NCBI GenBank assembly: GCA_013696785.1
Contig: JACCXW010000481.1
Location: 1-18,012, forward strand
Length of the DNA: 18,012 nucleotides
Reading direction: 5' to 3'
Source of the DNA: Geodermatophilaceae bacterium
Lineage (GTDB): Bacteria; Actinomycetota; Actinomycetes; Mycobacteriales; Geodermatophilaceae
The notes below the pieces were generated by a model, which was given only the letters and a program-made list of their open reading frames with translations, was not told the DNA's origin and ran no database searches. This document shows positions 14,084-18,012 of the stretch, one piece after another (positions within the stretch are counted from its first letter, which is position 1; every line of letters begins with the position of its first letter). A program made the translations under genes and the position numbers.

Positions 14084-14593
14084 ATGAGCCAGGATTCGGA
14101 TCCGCGGAACCGGCGTCCCGACGGGCAGCCGCCGTCGCTGCACAAAGGACCGGAGCAGTATCCGCAGGCTCCCATGCCGGGCCAGTACCCGCAGTCCGGG
14201 GAGTACCCGTCAGCGCCCGGCCCCGTCGGTTACGGTCCGGGGTCCGGACAGGGCGGTCCGCCGCAGAAGCCGAAGAACGGGCTCGGGGTCGCCGCGCTCG
14301 TACTGGGCATCCTGTCAATTCCCCTGGGCTTCTTCTTCTTCCCGGTGGGGATCCTGATCGGGTTGTTGGCTGTCATCCTCGGAGCGGTCGGCTACGGCCG
14401 GGCGAGGAAGGGCCGGGCCACGAACGGCGGGCTTGCACTGACCGGCCTCATCACAGGGATCATCGGCATGGTCATCGGAATCCTGATCGCGGCGGTGTAC
14501 GTGCCGGCCTACCTCGACTGTGCTGATCGGCTCGGCAGCGATGCGACGGTCTCTGAGATTACCAACTGCACCGCGGACGAACTGGCGAACTGA
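14084..14593 (+). CDS. DUF4190-type membrane protein with Pro/Gly/Tyr-rich N-terminus
   Basis: A 169-residue protein, preceded by a good AAGGAG ribosome binding site six bases ahead of ATG 14084. Residues 1-62 are disordered, rich in Pro, Gly, Gln and Tyr, with repeated QYPQ and EYPS elements, typical of actinobacterial cytoplasmic tails. Residues 66-140 form the DUF4190-like hydrophobic hairpin: NGLGVAALVLGILSIPLGFFFFPVGILIGLLAVILGAVGYGRARKG, then NGGLALTGLITGIIGMVIGILIAAVYV. The short C-terminus has two cysteines (Cys146 and Cys162) that could form a disulfide outside the membrane. Function is unknown; similar proteins are widespread in actinomycetes. It is convergent with the second molybdopterin oxidoreductase gene, with stops 8 bp apart and no terminator hairpin between them. 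Confidence 0.88.
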   Translation: MSQDSDPRNRRPDGQPPSLHKGPEQYPQAPMPGQYPQSGEYPSAPGPVGYGPGSGQGGPPQKPKNGLGVAALVLGILSIPLGFFFFPVGILIGLLAVILGAVGYGRARKGRATNGGLALTGLITGIIGMVIGILIAAVYVPAYLDCADRLGSDATVSEITNCTADELAN

Positions 14594-14601
14594 CTCGCCG
14601 C

Positions 14602-16176
14602 TCAGGCCACGACCACCCGCACCGAATGCCAGCCTGAGGCGGCATTGGGGTAAGGCGGATAGCTGTTCTCGCTCTGAGTACGGCCCATGCCGTCGACGGC
14701 GCGCACGGTGAGTACGTGCTCCCCCGTGTCCGCCTCCCACGGCAGGTACCACTGTCGCCAGAGCTGGGTGTTCGTGGAAGGGGACAGCCGGGCCTGCTCC
14801 CAGGGCCGGTCGTCGATGCGCACCTCGACTGTGCTGATGCCATCGGAGCCGCTGTGCGCGACGCCGGCAATGGCGGCGGCGCCGGCGACGAGGCCACGGT
14901 CGGGGCGGGGCACGTCGATTCGGGAGAACGTCTGGATCGGGGCGATCGCGTCCCAGCCACGTTGGATCCAATACGCATCGGACACGGCGAACGTGGTCAG
15001 TTCCATGTCGACGATCCACTTCGTCGCCGAGACATAGCCATACAGACCCGGCACGATCATCCGGACGGGGAAGCCGTGCTCGAGCGGTAGCGGTTCGCCG
15101 TTCATTGCCACCGCCAACATGGCGTTGGGAGTGCGCTGGCAGTCCAGCGTCGGCGTCGCGCATGTCCAGCCGTCGATGGAACGGGTCAGCACCTGATCCG
15201 CGCCGGCTTCGACGCCCGCTTCCTCGAGCAGGCGGGCCAGCGGTACGCCGACCCAGTGCGCACCGCCGGCCAGCGGGCCGCCGACCTCGTTGGACACGCA
15301 GGCCAGCGTGATATCGGCTTCGATCAGGTCGCCGCGGCCGGCCAGGTCGTCGAAGGACAGGCGCAGCTCACGGTCTACCCGGCCGTGGATGCGCAGCGAC
15401 CAGCCGGCCGGGTCGATCTGGGGCACCCGCAGAGCGGTGTCGATCCGGTAGAACTCGCCGTTGGGTGTCAGCGGCGGGCTGAGTCCCTCGATGTCGGCGA
15501 AGCCGGTGGGGGCTGCCCCGGGGGCCTCCGTGGGGTCGGCTGCGGCCACGGGGACGAGCAACCGCTCGCGCGCCGCGGCGACGTCCCGCGTGCGCCGCAC
15601 GAGGGTTCCGGCGCCGGCCGCCACCATGGCGACCCCGGCGGCGGCTCCCGCCGCGAGGACGAACCGGCGGCGTTCGATCTCGCGCTGGGCGGCTTGGCCA
15701 GGCGTCAGCCGCACCGTCTCGTCAAGCGGTGCGGGCAGCAGGCGCAGGAGGAAAACCAGTGCGGCGATCCCCGCCACCGCCGCCAGCACCGAAGGAATGG
15801 CCGCGAACGTGCCGGCAGCCGGGCGGCTCACGGCGGCAACGACGTCGACGACTCCCAGCACGACCAGTCCCGCGACGCCCACCCCCCTGCGACGAGCGGC
15901 GAGCACTCCGAGCGCCGCAGCGCAGGCAGCGATGACGAGGAGCAGGCCGAGCAGCAGCGCGAGCTTGTCGTTGCTGCCGAACGTGCTGATCGCGAATTCG
16001 GTTGTCGCGCGAGGGCTCAGATCGATCGCAGCCGCCCCGACCGCCAGAACCGGCGAGGAATCCTTCCCGATCAGCCCGGCGGCCAGCTCGCCGGTGCCCA
16101 GCGCAGCTGCTCCTGCGCACAGCCCGGCGATCGCGGCCCGCACCGCGCCGGTCGACGTAGGAGCGGCGGGGGACAT
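14602..16176 (-). CDS. Membrane-anchored molybdopterin-dependent oxidoreductase (sulfite oxidase fold), paralog 2
   Basis: This 524-residue protein starts at ATG 16176 and shares the whole architecture of the gene at 11262-12950: about four N-terminal TM helices (about 12-35, 70-93, 98-117, 127-146), an arginine cluster (IERRRFVLAAG, 167-177) before a fifth hydrophobic helix, and a sulfite-oxidase-type Mo domain with presumed Mo-ligand Cys293 in ACVSNEVGG. RMIVPGLYGYVSATKWIVDMELTTF is nearly identical to the paralog, and a C-terminal Ig-like dimerisation domain ends in ASGWHSVRV. It differs by a shorter linker between membrane domain and arginine motif, and by an extra basic residue (RRR). 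The active centre probably faces the cell exterior; the substrate is unknown. The 74-bp gap to the upstream luciferase-like gene holds two TTACCG direct repeats. Confidence 0.9.
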   Translation of the reverse strand: MSPAAPTSTGAVRAAIAGLCAGAAALGTGELAAGLIGKDSSPVLAVGAAAIDLSPRATTEFAISTFGSNDKLALLLGLLLVIAACAAALGVLAARRRGVGVAGLVVLGVVDVVAAVSRPAAGTFAAIPSVLAAVAGIAALVFLLRLLPAPLDETVRLTPGQAAQREIERRRFVLAAGAAAGVAMVAAGAGTLVRRTRDVAAARERLLVPVAAADPTEAPGAAPTGFADIEGLSPPLTPNGEFYRIDTALRVPQIDPAGWSLRIHGRVDRELRLSFDDLAGRGDLIEADITLACVSNEVGGPLAGGAHWVGVPLARLLEEAGVEAGADQVLTRSIDGWTCATPTLDCQRTPNAMLAVAMNGEPLPLEHGFPVRMIVPGLYGYVSATKWIVDMELTTFAVSDAYWIQRGWDAIAPIQTFSRIDVPRPDRGLVAGAAAIAGVAHSGSDGISTVEVRIDDRPWEQARLSPSTNTQLWRQWYLPWEADTGEHVLTVRAVDGMGRTQSENSYPPYPNAASGWHSVRVVVA

Positions 16177-16222
16177 GGCGCAAGTGTGCGCCGAGGGTCG
16201 CCGCGGCTCGGACGTCTTCGCG

Positions 16223-16239
16223 TTACCGATGCCTTACCG
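16223..16239. promoter_or_regulatory. Paired TTACCG direct repeats upstream of molybdopterin oxidoreductase paralog 2
   Basis: TTACCG occurs at 16223-16228 and again at 16234-16239, 11 bp apart, placing both on about the same DNA face. They lie about 47-63 bp ahead of the start codon at 16176. This would suit a tandem-binding regulator, but six-base repeats are short and chance is possible. Confidence 0.25.
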
Positions 16240-16250
16240 TTCCGCCGGTG

Positions 16251-17033
16251 CTATTCGTTTGGACCCGCGTTGAGTCGTTGCCGAAACTCCGGCACCCAGT
16301 CCCCCACGGGCTCGGTGGACTCGATCAACCAGGTCGCGCCGGCGTCGGCGTACTCCTGGGCCGGCACGCCTGGTGCCCACGGTGCCACGACGTCCCAGCC
16401 GGGGCGAATGTGGGCGCCGACGTACCCGGACAGCTGGTCCGGCAGCAGGTGATCCAGCCCGATTGGCACGATCCCGTCCCACCGCAGGGCGCGGCGCAGC
16501 GGGGGTTGATTGGGGACGACACCCGCGACCCAGATCGGCGGGCGCGGCTGTTGGATCGGGCGCGGAGCCAGCGTGCTGTCCACCTGGAAGTGGGTGCCGC
16601 GGTGCTCGACGTGCTCTCCGCGCAGGAGACCGTCCAGGACCTCGAGCCCCTCGTCTAGCAGAACCGCACGATCGCGGGCGCCGTCCGGTTCGCCGAAGGC
16701 GGCGAAGTCCGACTCCGGTGTCTCCCCCAGCCCGACGCCGAGCACGGCCCGGCCGGCACTGAGGTGGTCCAGCGTGATCAACTCCTTGGCGACCTGCCAG
16801 GGCCGTCGGCGGGACAGCGGCGTCACCAGCGTTCCGATGGCCACCCGGGCGGTCGAGCGGGCAATCGCACCGAGCAGGACCCACGCATTGTGCACGTCGT
16901 AGAGCTCGCCCGGTCGCCACTGCAGGTGGTCCCAGAGGAACACGCCGTCCCAGCCGGCTTCCTCGGCCTCGACGGCCAGATCGACGACGGTACGAGGGTG
17001 CGTGAATGGCGGGATGTTGATCGCAAAACGCAT
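16251..17033 (-). CDS. LLM-class (luciferase-like) flavin/F420-dependent oxidoreductase
   Basis: The 260-residue protein is read from ATG 17033 (MRFAINIPPF); an ATG eight codons upstream is less likely, since this start fits the family N-terminus. Signatures of the bacterial luciferase-like TIM barrel are VDLAVEAEEAGWDGVFLWDHL (17-37), ARVAIGTLVTPLSRRRPWQVAKELITLDHLSAGRAVLGVGLG (about 69-110) and PRPPIWVAGVVPNQPPLRRALRWDGIVPI (about 170-198). Such enzymes use reduced FMN or coenzyme F420; the pattern leans to F420-type actinobacterial members, but the cofactor cannot be fixed. At 260 residues it is somewhat short for the family, with a reduced C-terminal part. It lies 36 bp downstream of the LuxR-type regulator gene on the same strand, so co-expression is likely. 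The substrate is unknown. Confidence 0.9.
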   Translation of the reverse strand: MRFAINIPPFTHPRTVVDLAVEAEEAGWDGVFLWDHLQWRPGELYDVHNAWVLLGAIARSTARVAIGTLVTPLSRRRPWQVAKELITLDHLSAGRAVLGVGLGETPESDFAAFGEPDGARDRAVLLDEGLEVLDGLLRGEHVEHRGTHFQVDSTLAPRPIQQPRPPIWVAGVVPNQPPLRRALRWDGIVPIGLDHLLPDQLSGYVGAHIRPGWDVVAPWAPGVPAQEYADAGATWLIESTEPVGDWVPEFRQRLNAGPNE

Positions 17034-17069
17034 GGCCGGGACCGTACGCCGCAGCACCGACGGCCGGTC

Positions 17070-18012
17070 TCAGTCGGCCATACGGGCGGCCAGCTGGGTG
17101 CGGTTGGAGATCTCCAGCTTGCGGAAGACCCGACTGAGGTGGAACTCCACTGTGCGCAGGGACAGGAACAGGCTTCCGGCGATCTCACGGTTGCGCAGTC
17201 CTCCGGCCACGAGTTCTGCGATCTGCAACTCCTGCGGGGTGAGCGCCGCGGACACCGGTGCGCCGGTCGAGGCGCGGAGCGAACCACCGCAGGCCACGAG
17301 CTCGGCCTGCGTGCGGGCCACCCACGGGCCCGCCTCCAACGACCGGAACACATCGAGGCAGCGCACCAAGCGCGTCCTGGCGTCCACCCTCCGGCGGTCT
17401 CGGCGCAGCCGCTCGCCATGACACAGCAAGGTCCGGGCCGCGTGGAAGCGCAGACCCACCGCCTCGTCCAAGGCCACCGAGGCGTCGAAGCCCTCGTCGT
17501 AGTCACCCCGCGCGGCGAGCAGGGCCTGTAGCCGCAGCGCCCGAGCCCGCGGCGGTGGCGGCGAGCCGGGCCCGACATGGGCCAAGAACGGCCCGGCGAC
17601 GCGCTCCGCGTCCTCGCGTCGGCCCTGCCGGAGGTAGGCCTCCGCTAGGTCGGGCGCCGGGAGGTAGAAGGGCTCCGTGATACCGGCCGCGATGGCGGTA
17701 GCGGAGGCTGACTCAAGCCGCCGGACGGCCGAGTCCAACCGCTGGTGCCCGAGATCGAGCAGCCCCTCACACCGGTCGGCGAGAACGCTCAGGTCGGCGC
17801 GGTCGAGGGCCTCCGCCAGCACTCGCAGCCTCACGCAGGCGGCGCGGCAGGGCTCGTCGTGGCCCCGGGCGGAGTCGATGTTGGCATGGACGAGCAGCGC
17901 CTCGGCGAACCAGCGGGCGCGAAGGCCTCGTCGATCAGCTGCAGCACCGAGGTCGCCTTCGAGTAGGCGGAGTTCCACCGGCCCAGAACGAATTCGCAGA
18001 ACGCCAAGCGCG
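17070..18012 (-). CDS. LuxR-type transcriptional regulator, C-terminal part, with apparent frameshift (partial)
   Basis: The C-terminus is a complete LuxR helix-turn-helix: LTPQELQIAELVAGGLRNREIAGSLFLSLRTVEFHLSRVFRKLEISNRTQL. It is preceded by about 240 residues of TPR-like helical repeats (LDLGHQRLDSAVRRLESA, LAEAYLRQGRREDAERVA), as in large AAA-ATPase LuxR regulators. The gene enters from the right edge, so its N-terminal ATPase is not seen. From 18010 to about 17925 the coding-like frame reads LAFCEFVLGRWNSAYSKATSVLQLIDEA, with third positions almost all G or C. Downstream of about 17920 the coding signal moves to another frame (RWFAEALLVHANIDSARG onward). One missing base near 17921-17930 would rejoin them. 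The shorter reading from GTG 17978 would begin in the wrong frame. Whether this is a true mutation or a sequencing error cannot be told here. Confidence 0.8.
   Translation of the reverse strand, partial: ALGVLRIRSGPVELRLLEGDLGAAADRRGLRARWFAEALLVHANIDSARGHDEPCRAACVRLRVLAEALDRADLSVLADRCEGLLDLGHQRLDSAVRRLESASATAIAAGITEPFYLPAPDLAEAYLRQGRREDAERVAGPFLAHVGPGSPPPPRARALRLQALLAARGDYDEGFDASVALDEAVGLRFHAARTLLCHGERLRRDRRRVDARTRLVRCLDVFRSLEAGPWVARTQAELVACGGSLRASTGAPVSAALTPQELQIAELVAGGLRNREIAGSLFLSLRTVEFHLSRVFRKLEISNRTQLAARMAD

Overview
The window is very GC-rich DNA with strongly G/C-biased third codon positions, frequent GTG starts and several starts that lack a Shine-Dalgarno sequence. Gene content is that of a high-GC actinomycete: a cvnABCD conservon, an MPT83/MPB70-like fasciclin lipoprotein, paired acyl-CoA dehydrogenases, and Pro/Gly/Tyr-rich DUF4190 and 4-TM membrane proteins. 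I cannot assign a genus. No tRNA, rRNA, CRISPR array, transposase or phage gene is visible. The longest stretch without a gene is about 240 bp (10243-10483).

Layout. (1) 1-1260, minus strand: the N-terminal part of a CoA-disulfide-reductase-like flavoprotein, cut by the window edge, and a DedA-family membrane protein. (2) 1297-2304, plus strand: a helix-hairpin-helix plus PHP-domain hydrolase whose stop codon interlocks with that of the convergent next gene. (3) 2301-6187, minus strand: a complete conservon, in transcription order a nitrate-sensor-type histidine kinase (CvnA), Roadblock/LC7 protein (CvnB), DUF742 protein (CvnC) and small GTPase (CvnD), with overlapping junctions. (4) 6393-7258: a small cysteine-bearing membrane protein on the minus strand, divergent from a YflT-domain stress protein on the plus strand. 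(5) 7422-10242: pyrE (minus) divergent from two acyl-CoA dehydrogenase genes (plus) that look like the two subunits of a heteromeric enzyme. (6) 10243-10483: a non-coding stretch with two families of short direct repeats and a strong hairpin between convergent genes. (7) 10484-16176: an envelope redox region holding a fasciclin lipoprotein, two paralogous membrane-anchored molybdopterin oxidoreductases of the sulfite-oxidase fold, a tandem pair of related 4-TM proteins, and a DUF4190 protein. (8) 16251-18012, minus strand: a luciferase-like monooxygenase and the C-terminal part of a LuxR-type regulator that shows a clear reading-frame break near 17921-17930.

How the genes may work together. 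The conservon is a self-contained membrane-to-GTPase signalling module. The acyl-CoA dehydrogenase pair probably performs one alpha,beta-dehydrogenation step on an unidentified acyl-CoA. The most interesting block is 10.5-16.2 kb: two copies of a Cys-ligated Mo oxidoreductase with an N-terminal multi-TM domain bracket a duplicated 4-TM gene pair and sit next to an MPT83-like fasciclin lipoprotein. This is consistent with an extracytoplasmic redox or repair function, but substrate and electron partner cannot be read from the sequence.
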